Of a stretch of DNA of 28,687 bases, positions 12,100-22,875 are shown one piece after another. Position numbers and translations under genes: made by a program. Position 1 is the first letter of the stretch; each line of letters begins with the position of its first letter. This DNA is from Choristocarpus tenellus KU-1152 (lineage: Eukaryota > Phaeophyceae): NCBI GenBank assembly GCA_964200185.2, contig CAXNAD020000121.1, forward strand, positions 1 to 28,687. The letters run 5' to 3'. The notes under the pieces are model-generated. The model was not told where the DNA came from, searched no databases, and saw only the letters and a list, made by a program, of their open reading frames with translations.

Positions 12100-13693
12100 T
12101 CATCCCTCCAGGTCCTCCACAAGAGCACTGATCTCCTCCATTTTTTCCTTTAATGCCTGTCGCATCCCACCACCCGTCAGTATAGTCGGAGCAAACAGCA
12201 GCACCAACCACATAAAATTTCAGCAATAGGCGTAAAGGAGCACAAGAACATTTCCCAGTGCTGCAAAAATTAAGCCTTTCCATTCTTAGCACTACAACAT
12301 ATCGCATAAATGAGGTCACTAGCCATCCAAGGAGCTGAGTTCGTGTATAAAGTGTGTGTGTTCTAGTGGACAGTATTCAAACAACATAAACAAATCTCAA
12401 CATTAAAAGGGTGGACTGCTTACTAGAAAGAATGAGACAAAACCCTGGGCAACAGAAGTTTTACATAATGCATTGTCTCGTATTTATCCATGCCTTCCCT
12501 ACTCATACCAAACCTCATCATATCCTCATCAAAGCTCACCTCCCACTGTGCAGCCTGCAATGATATCCCCTTTTTTCCTGGCTTCAGCTCCCCAGAGGCC
12601 CTATCCTCATAGAACTCACGTATGTCTACCAGGGTCATGTTTTTGAACTGGCGGACGCTGACGAACTTCTTGCCGCCAAGCTGAAAGCGAACATGGGAAG
12701 AGGTGAGGATGATGTTCACTTGGTCTGGCAAAAATAGTCGAACAAATTTCTTACCACAGTATCAACGACTCTCCAAGGGTTAGACCATGCAAGGATAGAT
12801 CATAAAAAGGATACGGTAACGTGGCTTTCCTCAATATGCGGGTAGTGGGAGAATGTGCAGAGAACGTACCGCAGCACTGTGTCTGCATCGCGAAAAAATT
12901 ACTCCGAAAAAACATCGTACACTAGCAGTGGTGAGAGAGGTGAGGTTGTGACTGAACGCCCTGGTCTTGTTTTCGAGATCATCCTCCCGAGAACTCATCC
13001 AGTTTTAAATTTTTCGATTATGTTAACCACTCAGGTAGCTATCGTGTCCTAGGGGGGAAATTCCTCGATATTACTTCCCTCGGCATGCACACCACAATGA
13101 CGATGCGCCCAAAAGACAGGGCGGTGGGGGAGACTGCGGAGTTTAGATCCGTGGCGACCAGGTATCCCAAGGGAGTGGTAAATCAAGGAGAAAGCCATCA
13201 CCGTAACTCAAACGCCTAATCTAGAACACAGGTTCAGCCATGATGTTGATTCCTTACATGTAGAGTAACGTGCAGAGAGAAACCAGGTTAGTTTCAAGCA
13301 CCCATCTTCTCGACCTTCACCTCTATCTTTTCGTCCTCCTCCTCGCTTATCGCTGCTTTCTTGGACACTTTGGCCGGATTCTTGGCGACCTTCTTAGATA
13401 TCTTTTTTGGGGACTTCGACTTGATCTTGGCCTTGGCTTTGACATCCTCCTCCTCGTCGTCGTCATCGTCTTCGTCCTCGTCCTCATCACCATCTTTCAC
13501 ATCTTTTTCTTTCCATTCTTCCTCCTCAGCCTCGTCGCTCTCCTCCTGCACGACACATTTCGAGTGAAAATCAGAGTGGGGTCAAAGAAATCCCCACTAC
13601 TATTATCTTTTGGTAAAGAATCCAAGCCCTACACTGGGTCCCTAAGATCCTTAAGCCACCAAAGCATACCTCTTCCGTCTTGCGCTTTGGCAT
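12100..13693 (-). CDS. SUB1: Transcriptional coactivator SUB1/PC4
   Basis: SUB1/PC4 is a nuclear ssDNA-binding protein that helps transcription initiation and repair. Four minus-strand exons: complement(13670..13693), MPKRKTEE; complement(13302..13545), an acidic then Lys-rich tail (a run of about 19 Asp/Glu residues, then alternating KAKAK and SKKA blocks); complement(12540..12724), the PC4 domain; complement(12100..12156), reading ALKEKMEEISALVEDLEG and stop. Phases are 0, 1 and 0, total 169 residues. The domain shows VRFQLGGKKFVSVRQF, LVDIREFYED, GELKPGKKGISL and AAQWEALKEK, the complete PC4 signature. For intron 2 an alternative in-frame pair exists (donor after 13321, acceptor before 12680), which would remove the conserved Phe of FQLG. 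I prefer the longer form, but TTTCAG at an intron end can mimic Phe-Gln. The acidic tail parallels the regulatory N-terminal tails of PC4 proteins. Confidence 0.9.
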
Positions 13694-13985
13694 TGCTGAG
13701 TTTAATGGACTACTGGGCCTTCAGAAACTCGCTCTGGCTGTCAAATTGCGTTGCCCTCTTTGTTTTGATGGTGGATTGTGTGACCTGTACACCGTATATT
13801 TTATTACTACTGTTTGTTGGAGCATTCACGCCTTCAAGGTCAGTTTTCAGTTTTCTCGATCGATTCCTGGATGGTTTGGTTTTCTCGATCATCTCACTCT
13901 AGTTGGACTTTTTTCGACGTTGAGGTTGTTATCTGTTTCTGTGCGTTGAGGGATCTCTGGTTCAACGGGCAGAGAAGATCAAGAG
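13694..13985. promoter_or_regulatory. Short divergent promoter region, SUB1 / TPR-Aha1 gene
   Basis: Only 292 bp separate the start codons of SUB1 (leftward) and the TPR-Aha1 gene (rightward). The spacer holds an exact 11-bp direct repeat, TTTTCTCGATC, at 13851-13861 and 13880-13890, and a TATA-like stretch, GTATATTTTATT, near 13794. A shared bidirectional promoter is inferred from the spacing; the repeat is a candidate factor site. Confidence 0.5.
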
Positions 13986-16900
13986 ATGTCGATGCTTGGG
14001 GACCAACAACGATTTGGAATGCACGGGGATGTGATGAGTGCCAAGCCCACGGATGATGCGGGCAAGGCTTCTCTCGTAGAGGAGATCAAGAGTCGTGCTC
14101 GGTGGGTACCTGAAACCTTGCTCCTAGCAGGGGAGACTTGAATGTAGGGATTGGGGTAAGGGTTTGAGTTGCGATCAAACAAACTCAGGAGTTCTTCCTT
14201 TGGTTCCCCAAACGTACTCGAACATTAACTTACATCTTTCAGCCTTACCTTGGAACTTTAGGGGAGAGTTTAGCTCGAAGAACTACCCTCGTGCTGAAAT
14301 GCTGTATAAGAGAGGTTTGGAGGTCACGCCGGACGATGCTACCCTACACAGTAACTTGGCGGCTGTGCACCTGGGCCTCAATAGAAATAGGGAGGCCTTG
14401 GTTGATGCTGAGGAAGCGGTGCGGATCGATCCTGGTTATGCCAAGGGATATTTCCGGAAGGGACAGACCCTCCTGGCATTGGAACGCCCAACAGAGGCCG
14501 TGCTAGCCTTCGAAGCGGGCGCCGCTATTGATCCCGAAAGCAAGGCATGGGGGCCACAATTAGACAGGGCTCGAAAGGCCATTGAGAACGGAAAAAGTTG
14601 TTCGACTGTTCCAGACTCCAAACCTTCGACCTCTTCTTCGCCGGCATCGTCCTCCTCAATCACCCTGCCTTCGAAGACATCGAAGGTAGTTGAAGGAGGG
14701 GAAAGCGATGCTGGAAAGAGTAACTCTTCCGAAGGAATGGCAGGTGGTAACATGAAAGGCTACAAGAAAACGGTAGACGGGCGAACGACGACCTACTTCA
14801 ACAATGATCTTTCAGAAGAGGCTAAGCGACTCATCGGTGATATTGCACCCAAGCGGGTCGACCCCACTCTTGCTGGTGTGGCACAAGGGGGGACGGGAGG
14901 GACGGGAGGGGAAGGGGCAGGTGTGAGCGACAGTAATGGTGGAAGTGCTTGGAATATGGCTGGTACTTGGGAATCAAAGGACATGACTGGGTGAGTGCCG
15001 CCTTCCCTTTGCACAGCAGGTATCCATGCTGCATATGAGCTCATGAGAGTATTCCACACCATCAAGAGGCATTGCTATATTCCCTTGTATATTATTCCTA
15101 TCAAGCAAGATTCTACTGAACAATTGATTGCCATGGGTTGAGAAGCATGGTCATGATACTTCTAAGAATGCTTTACCTTTTGTTTCGACATTGATATGAA
15201 GCATGTGTGAGTTCATACCTTCACCTGACCATTTTCGGAAGAGGGTGTGATTTAGAAAAACCAAAACTTGTTATATTACTCCCTCTATTTTTAGTAGTCA
15301 ATATATCAAGCAAATACTTTCCCAGATATGCTTCAAAATATATGCCATCTCAGTCTCACTCACTGAGTATATGATATTCGCAAAAGAATCAAATATGCAC
15401 TTACCATACTCCTATGGGCATGTGTATTTGAAATTTGAGTTTGCTCTTGGAGGTCTTGATGGTGAAAGAATCATACTTAGCTTTAGGGAAGGAGGCCTGA
15501 GGCTCTGCATGTATTAGTAGCAGATTTTGATTAAGAAAGAAATTACAGGGTGTACGTGATTTGGCCATTTTGAGTTCTTAGGGGGGGTGTTCAACTTCGT
15601 TCAAAGAAGATGACGACATTCAGGGGGGGAAAAAAGTGTCTATCCCCAACAGCCAAATTGCACTTCACAGGTGTGGACTGAGTGCTCATAAAACACTTGC
15701 CACAAGAAAGTCAGAGGGATCCTTATATCTCAGCTGAACCACCTTCTTGGTTGCTTTGACTCTTTGTGTCCAGTCGATCACGAAAGAAGAACAGAATGAG
15801 AACTATTTGAGCGAAGTATTTTGTGCCTATGAAGGGTGGAGAGAAGAGCCTTGGATCTGCTCATTGCGTTGTGCTTTAGAAGGAGAAGGGAAACCCATAT
15901 CAATGGAGTGCTTGTGCTTGAAGTATATTACCAATACAATATGCTGAGTGCTCGAAGTATTGACGTCATTTACTCTTGCATCTTGATGGTGTAACATACC
16001 TTGAAACACACTCCCACTAGGGGACACTTCAGGAAAATTTCACCACTCTGTTGTCCAATAATGCTAGACCGACCCTCCATGAACAACCTAGTGTGTGTAC
16101 AATTATGTTTTCCTGCTTATTGAGAGACAGGATGCAATATACCTTTTTGAGAGAATGGGCTGTGTGCCTCCAAGTCTATTATTTTTAACTGTAAATTACT
16201 CACTCTTGTTATGTATACCTCGCCACCTCGAAACAAAAACCTCTTGTACTTCTTTTTTTTTATCCCTTCCAGTTGGGCAAAGGATCGCCTAGTGGAACTC
16301 CTGAAGGGCATAGAGTTCGATGCTGGCGATGGCAGTGTTGAGATCACTGCTGTAGAAGGCCTGGAGGGAGATGCCGAGGTTCGTTTCCATGGAGTTTCAT
16401 TACATGCTGCAATAGAAGTAACAATGAGTTCAGGTTGGCGCTCTTTTATCACTTGGGGGTTTCATTCGTTTTGCAGTTTTAGGCTGCTGCACCTTGTTGT
16501 AGTTGTGGAAGAGAGGATTTCACATTGCGTCTTGAACCTCTGTGTGGCCATGGTATTGGACTTCCTGTTGTATCACAGTTCGGGGTTACGTTTGATGTTG
16601 AGTTGGTCGCTTGTTTGTGTCGAGTTTGCGTATCCCCGTGATGATATTTAGTGAGCACTATCGTTTCAGTCGTAACTGCACATGACCCTCCCAAATATCT
16701 ACCCTCACAACCGCAACACGTGGCACCCTCATTGGGGTCTCATTAATCAGATCACTTACTCCCGAGGAAAGAAGCGAAGGATGTTTGATTTCCATTTCAA
16801 TCTGGCCTGGGAGGCATCGCTAGATTGTGGAGAGACCAAGGGCAAGCTTGTATATCCAGATGTAGGTCAGGACTGCTGCGGGGTTTATGATGTAGAGTGC

Positions 16901-17409
16901 CAGGTGGGTCACCAACAGGCGGACATGCCTAAACGTTTTCATGTGGGGTTAGTCATAAGGACAACCTGCCCTGCCTCTAAAGTCCCTGTAGATGAGGTTT
17001 TTTTATCAATAGGTTACAAACTCAAGCTTTTCTTCTCCACTTTCTGAGGCACACCTAAAACATGGTCTATCAGGATTCGATTGGGTAGTCACTGGTTCCG
17101 GATGTGCACCACAAAAAGGAGGAAAAGCTCTGATAGAAACCCTCATTCTCAAAGTGTGTATACAGCATGCAGTGTGTACATTTTGTATCAGAGGCGAGGA
17201 GCGGCAATTGGAGAATCAAATTAATCAAGCTTATTTGTATCGTATCCTCACACCCATCACCATGCCATTGCCTTCAACAGGTGAATACAACCACCCCACC
17301 TGCAGCCAAGGGCTTCATTGATTGCCATGTACGGCCAGAGGGGTCAGGCCTTCGAAATGCAGTGCTCAGTCGACTTGAAACCTTTGCTGAAGAATTCAAT
17401 GCAAAGTAG
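13986..17409 (+). CDS. TPR-Aha1_N fusion, predicted Hsp90 co-chaperone
   Basis: Five exons: 13986-14101, 14262-14990, 16273-16378, 16751-16903 and 17281-17409, phases 2, 2, 0 and 0, total 410 residues. Residues about 30-135 are a TPR domain: NYPRAEMLYKRGLEV, TLHSNLAAVHLGLNRNREAL and YAKGYFRKGQTLLALERPTE. The Asn of SNLAA and the Lys/Arg of KGYFRKG match carboxylate-clamp positions that bind the EEVD tail of Hsp90/Hsp70; the first-helix Asn is not seen, but exon 1/2 joining is the least certain junction. A Ser-rich linker leads to GYKKTVDGRTTTYF and DIAPKRV. Residues about 266-400 are an Aha1 N-terminal domain: SAWNMAGTWESKDMTGWAKD, LLKGIEFD, EGDAEITYSRGKKRR, FDFHFNLAWE, LVYPDVGQD and a C-terminal LRNAVLSRLETFAEEF helix. 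Aha1_N binds the Hsp90 middle domain and stimulates its ATPase, so the product is probably cytosolic and docks on Hsp90 at two sites. The usual C-terminal AHSA1 domain is absent. Confidence 0.85.
14991..16272 (+). other. Long intron of the TPR-Aha1 gene
   Basis: A 1,282-bp intron with donor GTGAGTG and acceptor TATCCCTTCCAG interrupts the start of the Aha1 domain, splitting the Gly codon of DMTGWAKD. No nested gene or RNA was recognised in it. A short open frame at 15747-15947 has no family resemblance. Confidence 0.7.
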
Positions 17410-18426
17410 TCACATAGATCATGTATCACTACAACCAGGGGGAGTTCTTGGGTGTCTCAATGCTTTCCCTGGAACAGTCCAGGGTGTATCTGAAAAATTT
17501 CGGGAAGTAGACAGGAAAGTGTGAGGAGATCGAGGTTTCATGGAGAGGTAGGGGGGTAAAAGCTCATCCCTGTGGTCAACGTTTATATATACCCGACCAT
17601 CACTATTGTGGGTTTGCTGTGTGGGCGGTTGGATTGGTGTCAGGGTACAAATCAGCCCATTGGTGACATCGTTTCATTGAAGGAGTTGGATATATGATCC
17701 TAGCGTCTGTTACTTCTCGTCTCAATCAATGCAGTACGAAGAATATGGTGCTCCTCTCTTTGTGATCTCATCAGATGAGCAAAGGATGTGCAGTTTATCC
17801 AGGGACATTCTCATGCAGCACATTCTATATCCCGACAAACTGATCTGTTATCAAGAATTACTGTGTCCCACTATTGATTGCATGAGACTGTAGACAGACA
17901 TGAAAAGGGACTTCCTTTATGCCTTCAATGGTATATGCATATCCTAAGGACATGAACAAATTCAAGATGTATTGAGCCTCTACCTGATGACGGGAAATTT
18001 CATGGTTTTGCCTTCTCCTGTTGCCAACACATTCCACTATGTGCAACTTGTGTTTCAGTGACTGATACTTGTTGACCCTGCCTCAATCAAATACCAGGTG
18101 GTGCTTTCCAAATCTAATGACAAAAAAAAACAAAGTTTTCTGTATGCACTGAAAGCAAGATAAACTACAGTCAACTTGTGACACACCAAACAAAATGTCC
18201 CCCCCAAAAGCTCAAGTTCCCAGCGTGGTGACAGTTGAGCTTTATTCCCCCTCTTTCAACGGAATTGTCAAATGCCCATTGTTATACTTTTGGGGCCCTC
18301 TCTTTCAAACAATAAGATGAGCAAATATCAAACACAAGCTTCTTCTCGTTGCTCCCACAAATGTGCTACATATGTAGCAAGAAATAGATGCAAGCATTCT
18401 CACCGTTCTCTAACCTAACCACTGAC
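17410..18426. other. Convergent intergenic region
   Basis: About 1 kb lies between the stop of the TPR-Aha1 gene and the stop of the methyltransferase gene, which face each other. It should hold both 3' UTRs. No coding sequence, known RNA or canonical AATAAA near the stops was found. Confidence 0.55.
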
Positions 18427-20626
18427 CTACTCTGGCAAATGAACTCTGAACCTAAGACGAATATAGTACACCGTCCACCTGTCCTCTGAATCTTGGAGTG
18501 CTGGTCGAATTATGTCGATGACCTCATCTACAAAAAGGTTCATGGAAGTGGAAGAATCAGTCCCCAACGAAACAGTGTCAGAGGTGACAAGAGCGGACTG
18601 GAAAGACTTGGAAAATGTTTTCAGCCAGCCATGAATGCCAGTCTCTAACGGTAGGGGTGTTGGACGAGGGATCAGCATCACCTCGTCCACGCAGAAGCCA
18701 GCCTGTCCAAGCACACAGAAAATGGTTGTTTAGAAAACATCAATTCCCACCAAATGAGAGAAGATCAGTGAGGCAGTGGGAAAGAGTCGGTAGAGAAGTA
18801 AATAGAGAGGAATTCATCGATCTTTTTGAAACTTCCACTCACAAAACGTATTGTAATGTCAGGTTCAAAATAAACATGTAGTGTCCTGTCAAATCAGGCA
18901 TAGAGCTCTCCCCGAAGGTGATGGAAGAGTGCCTGGCACAGCAAAACAGTATTTGATTTAGTGAAATATGTGCCAGACATCAGGAAGGGAGCTCCTACTT
19001 ATTGGAACCTTGCCCCTACACTAAATCATTTTCTTTTTTCTTCCCTACACCATTTTCCTTCATCTCACCGTAACCGCCCCATCAAACAAACAAAAACATT
19101 TTCGATTGCAGCTAGAGGTCCTAGAGAGATAGGTCCACCTTACTCTATGTATGACTCATCATAATGTTACTTCATACGTGCAAAGCAGATTAGTACAAAA
19201 TTACAGAATAACTTTGCATCTATCATGCATGGACAACCCTCAAGCATAATTGAAGACTACTATCAAATGGAAATACATCATACTCGTCGTGCTTGGGGTC
19301 GGCCAGGCCTGCCATTGCTTCAAGGAGTATAGATAGCACCCACAGATTTGAACTAGGTAGAGGAAAAATACATGCCTACATAACCCATAATTACTCCAGC
19401 CACCCAACTGACCGCGACTTCCTCACCTCCTCCAGCATGCACTGGTATTGCTTTGGAGTAGGAAAGAACAATGGATCTACTAGGAGGGGATCGACACCCT
19501 CCGAACGTAGTACTGCGTGAAGGGCTGATCGTACTGCGGCGATGTTTACATGCCCTCCTAATTCCCCAACAAAACGCCCCCCAGGTCGCAGAACAGATCT
19601 CGCACCAGCAATCACAGCTCTTGGTGGCTTCATCCAGTGTAGTGCAGCATTGGAGAAAACCGCATCATAGAGGTTGGTAGAGATGTCATGTTGCCGATTT
19701 CGGTGAGAGATTTCTTCTGCATCTTGGACAGGAGCATGCTCAGCCATCGCGCTTGAGCTCAGCTCGTTTAGTAGCACCTCTGTGTTCATCGCACTCGCGT
19801 CCATTACATACGCATTGGTGCCCTGGTGATGGGGTGGGTGGCAAACAGCACACAAGACATGCAATGGCCAATACAGAAAGAGGGTGGGGAGCGAAGGTTC
19901 ACTTGCCTAAATCTGGGTCCAACATTCCAGCCACGCCTATACGATGTGGCTTGTTGTGCTTAGTGGATGTTAGGTCTCGGAGTATCGTGGACCGGCCATA
20001 GTCTTACAGAAGCACATCTTCTTTTCAAGCGATGAAATCTCTTCCAGAACTTGTACGAATGTTGTTACTAAAACAAGCTATGCGACGACTAAATACCACC
20101 ACCCGAAAACGATTTTCCTATGCAATCTAACCAGCGATATCACCTTCTGCTCCGCAGAGGCCACCATATCAGGGGGGAAATCAATTCCCACTACGGTGCA
20201 GCTCAGGCCGTTAAAACTCCGTCACCACATCCAATGTCCAATATATTTTCTCCCTTCCTGGATATCAGAAGATGTTGAAGAACAAGTCAGCACTGTTAAC
20301 GATAATCATTATGGTTGACGAGGGAGGTGCGTGATCGGTCAGTGAATCGATAGAAGAATCGATTCGGTTGGTTTCGTGTAGACATTTCAAAATATCGCAC
20401 CTGGGGTTGAGAAGTTCCAACACATCCTTACCCAGTTTGGGGACAAAGTGTGCATTTTCGTGATATTGTGATGCATTCCAGTGAGAGATGTTTCAGTAAC
20501 ATCTGGTGGTGGTATCACATCGGAGGTACTTACCATAAACTGTATGGCCCTTGCTCCTGGCGAAATAACATAGAAGGCTCTTGTGAGGCTGAAGGCTTGT
20601 TTTAGCAAAAGCTTTGTCGAGGTCAT
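18427..20626 (-). pseudogene. SAM-dependent class I methyltransferase, frame broken twice
   Basis: A class I methyltransferase of the methyltransferase-11/Tam type. Five minus-strand segments: 20626-20534, 20500-20401, 20257-20144, 19822-19427 and 18702-18427. Segment 1, MTSTKLLLKQAFSLTRAFYV, is basic, Ser/Thr-rich and lacks acidic residues, like a mitochondrial presequence. Segment 2 reads WNASQYHENAHFVPKLGKDV; segment 3 KGENILDIGCGDGVLT (motif I) then SCTVVGIDFPPDMVASAE (motif II); segment 4 YDAVFSNAALHWM and VLRPGGRFVGELGG; segment 5 LIPRPTPLPLETGIHGWLKT and a C-terminal YYIRLRFRVHLPE. Most junctions keep phase and GT-AG ends (GTGCGA...CCAG, GTGATA...CCAG, GTGAGG...ACAG). Two breaks remain: after motif I the frame meets TGA and resumes in another frame, as if one base (or 3n+1) were lost; and no AG acceptor gives the right frame before WNASQY. 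The substrate is unknown. It may be a recent pseudogene or an intact gene with assembly errors. Confidence 0.75.
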
Positions 20627-20661
20627 ACCAGTGGAGACCACTCTACAAGTTCATTACAGTT

Positions 20662-20741
20662 TTATAGTATTATCCCTCTCACATTTTGCAGATGTGTCAC
20701 AGGAAAGGTCAACGCACTATCATCAGGAGGACCCCTGTAAA
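20662..20741 (+). repeat. Repeat family C, copy 1
   Basis: First of eight dispersed copies of an unnamed unit of roughly 60-95 bp. Family hallmarks are a TATTATG(C)CCTCTGACATTTTG-like start, a GATATGTCAGGGAAA-like middle and a CACAAGGACCCCTGTAAA-like end. This copy reads CTCTCACATTTTGCAGATGT and ends GGACCCCTGTAAA. Confidence 0.7.
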
Positions 20742-20859
20742 GTTCGATACGATTCTCGTGTGAATTTGATTTATGATATACCATGATAAAGATGAATGAC
20801 AGCACCACTTTATGTGAAGAGGATGGATGGTTCTAGTGAAGTGGATGGAAACACAACTG

Positions 20860-20925
20860 TATTAGTATGGCCTCTAACATTCTGTAGATATGTGATGGGG
20901 AAAGCCAAACCAATATCGCAACTAT
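20860..20925 (+). repeat. Repeat family C, copy 2 (3' end lost)
   Basis: Reads GTATGGCCTCTAACATTCTG and GATATGTGATGGGGAAA; the terminal ACCCCTGTAAA part is not recognisable. Confidence 0.6.
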
Positions 20926-21054
20926 TATTGGGAAGAGGCGGAATGAGTAACAATCGTTAATGTCCAAATCAGGGTACAACTTCAAAAATTGTAATTGGTG
21001 GTATGACTCAGGGTTCTGTTATTTCTTTGGAGAGGGTGATACAAGACCCAATGT

Positions 21055-21112
21055 CAACAAAATTGACTTTTCCCTGGACACATCTGTAAAATGTCCGAGA
21101 GGAATTATTTTT
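21055..21112 (-). repeat. Repeat family C, inverted copy
   Basis: On the minus strand it reads TCTCGGACATTTTACAGATG followed by GTCCAGGGAAAAG. It abuts the next copy head to head. Confidence 0.6.
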
Positions 21113-21196
21113 TATATTATTATGATCTAAGATATTTTGGAGGTATGTGAGGGAAATTGGAATATACCAAAATCACAAAGGCCCTGTAAAATATTA
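21113..21196 (+). repeat. Repeat family C, copy 3, head to head with its neighbour
   Basis: Reads TATTATGATCTAAGATATTT, then GTATGTGAGGGAAA and ends GGCCCTGTAAAA. With the inverted copy at 21055-21112 it makes an imperfect palindrome centred near 21112. It lies just outside the left D arm. Confidence 0.65.
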
Positions 21197-21208
21197 GTCC
21201 ATGTGTGA

Positions 21209-21598
21209 ATCGCATGATTCTGTGGCGGCGTAATTCACTCAGGTAAGGTTGGCGAAGAGAATCACCGGGCAAGACGGACCAGACGAACAAAGACGAACCG
21301 TAACCGAGGATACGAGGTTAAGGTTGGACAAGTGCAAATTGAGGAGTGATGAGCATCTTCAAAGATGGGGCTTCATCAACACAAGTCAAGACGTGAGAAC
21401 AAAGTGGATCTTTCCTGTGTGACAACTCTGAATGACGAGCAGTCCCGAGTCTGTGCGATTGGTCTCGTGAAGAGATTCCATGGTTCCATTCTGACGGAAG
21501 GTCCCCCAGTGGAATCATGGATGCTTGACTAGGAAACTCAGTTCGTACAACGGTATAACGGTATATGTCATACGGTAATAAAGGTATAACAACAAACA
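21209..21598 (+). repeat. Long inverted-repeat arm D, left
   Basis: About 390 bp that recurs, diverged and inverted, at 23800-24187. Landmarks shared with the reverse complement of the right arm are GCATGATTCTGTGGCGGCG, CAAGACGGACCAGAC, AAGACGAACCGTAACCGAG, GCGATTGGTCTCGTGAAGAG and an inner ACGGTATAACGGTATA block. The centre of the arm is poorly conserved. Confidence 0.75.
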
Positions 21599-21710
21599 TG
21601 CTTTCCACACATACATGATGAAAAAGATACCTCTCTACAAAAAGTCTTTCCTATTTGGGTGTACTACATACAAGACCATTCTCCCTTGAAGGTTGGTATT
21701 TACAACTTGA

Positions 21711-21770
21711 TGTGTACACTAGTAATGTGCCTCTAACCTACCTTAGACCTAAAAAGGTGGACGAGGACCA
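21711..21770 (+). repeat. Repeat family B, short 5' fragment
   Basis: Only the start of unit B is present (GTGCCTCTAACCTACCTTAG, then AGGTGGACGAGGA), immediately before a full copy. Confidence 0.65.
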
Positions 21771-21780
21771 AGAAAATGTA

Positions 21781-22096
21781 CACACTACTGCTATGCTTCA
21801 AACCTAGGTTAGCCCTACATAGGTGGGCGAGGAGCTAAGCATCCCAAGAATCTGGCAGGCCCCTTCTTGCCCATCTGCCTGGTGTATCTAGGTTGAAACG
21901 CATGACACGTCTCGAGAGAGACACTTCTTCTGTAGTGATGGACACAATCTGTCGTAAGCGGGATTTGATAGCCCGTTTCCTACAGTATCTTCCTGCCCCT
22001 CTCCCCCCCACTGCGTGTGTGGCCAACTCATCCAAGAAGCTTTTTCTGCATGCTTACCAAACTGTCCAAAGATTTCAACTGCGAAGGCATTGAGGC
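21781..22096 (+). repeat. Repeat family B, full copy 1
   Basis: A unit of about 315 bp, beginning CTGCTATGCTTCAAACCTAG, with CCCCTTCTTGCCCATCTG, TAGGTTGAAACGCATGA and GTGGCCAACTCATCC in order. Full copies recur at 22345 and 23331 with a partial inverted copy at 22721. Short open frames in the copies look alike only because the DNA is alike; frames are not conserved. Confidence 0.75.
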
Positions 22097-22151
22097 TAAA
22101 CTAAGGTCAAAAGAATGCTTGTAGTGTGCGCTTTCGAACCTCGGCAGCAGC

Positions 22152-22243
22152 ATATTATTTTATTCTATTATGACCCCTGAGATTTTGGAGATGTGTTGGG
22201 GAACAAACCAAAGCTATATCACAAGGACTCCTGTTAAAATAAC
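22152..22243 (+). repeat. Repeat family C, copy 4
   Basis: Reads ATTATGACCCCTGAGATTTT, GATGTGTTGGGGAACA and ATATCACAAGGACTCCTGTT. Confidence 0.65.
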
Positions 22244-22344
22244 AGCTGATAGTGCAAAAGATGCCTCTCAAAAATATCAACTTTTGCAAACTGACAACAC
22301 AATCACGCTTGATTATAAAATGGTGGGTAACTACAATGTAATCC

Positions 22345-22606
22345 GCACATCGCTGCTATGCTTCAAGCCTAGGTTAGCTGTACTAAGGAGGGCGAGGACC
22401 TAGGGAAGAGAATCTGACAGTTCCCTCCTTGCCCATCTCCATGGCGTCTCTAGGTTGAAACGCATGATGCGTCTTTAGAGAGCCACTTGTGCAGTGACTG
22501 ACACTATCTGTCTCAAACCGGACTGGGCAGAACCCTTTCACCATATCCTTCCACCCTTCTTCCCCCACTCTGCGTGTGGCTAACTCGTGCAATACCTCAG
22601 TATGCA
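22345..22606 (+). repeat. Repeat family B, copy 2
   Basis: Shares CTGCTATGCTTCAAGCCTAG, CTTGCCCATCTCC, TAGGTTGAAACGCATGATG and GTGTGGCTAACTCGTG with copy 1; its 3' end is shorter. Confidence 0.7.
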
Positions 22607-22720
22607 AGCAGAGTGTTTTTAGATTAATTGGGCAACACACACAGGGGGGGGAAGAGAGACGGGAGGACACAACAGGAAAGGGACTGTCAAGTCCCACTTA
22701 TGAAAGATAGTGCCAGTGAC

Positions 22721-22875
22721 TCTCTTGAAATGTGTCGTGTACTTCAACCTAGAGGCCCTACACACAGATGAGCAAGAAGGGGCCTGTCAGAGAATTAGGG
22801 TGCCTCGCTAGCTCCTCGCTCCACCTATATGTAGGGACTAAGCCAGGTTAGAGGCATGGTAGCAGTATACACATT
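22721..22875 (-). repeat. Repeat family B, inverted 5' half
   Basis: On the minus strand it reads CATGCCTCTAACCTGGCTTA, GCGAGGAGCTAGC, GGCCCCTTCTTGCTCATCTG and CTCTAGGTTGAA, that is, the first half of unit B. Confidence 0.7.

Noticed and set aside
12423-12539. Open frame continuing past SUB1 exon 3
   Set aside because: The PC4 domain ends better after the GTGAGC donor at 12539, with the last exon (ALKEKMEEIS) at 12100-12156; the read-through is intron.
13270-13902. Long plus-strand open frame opposite SUB1 exon 2, rich in Leu/Phe and Ser
   Set aside because: It is the antisense of the Asp/Glu- and Lys-rich SUB1 tail; the minus strand has a coherent gene with PC4 domain and splice sites.
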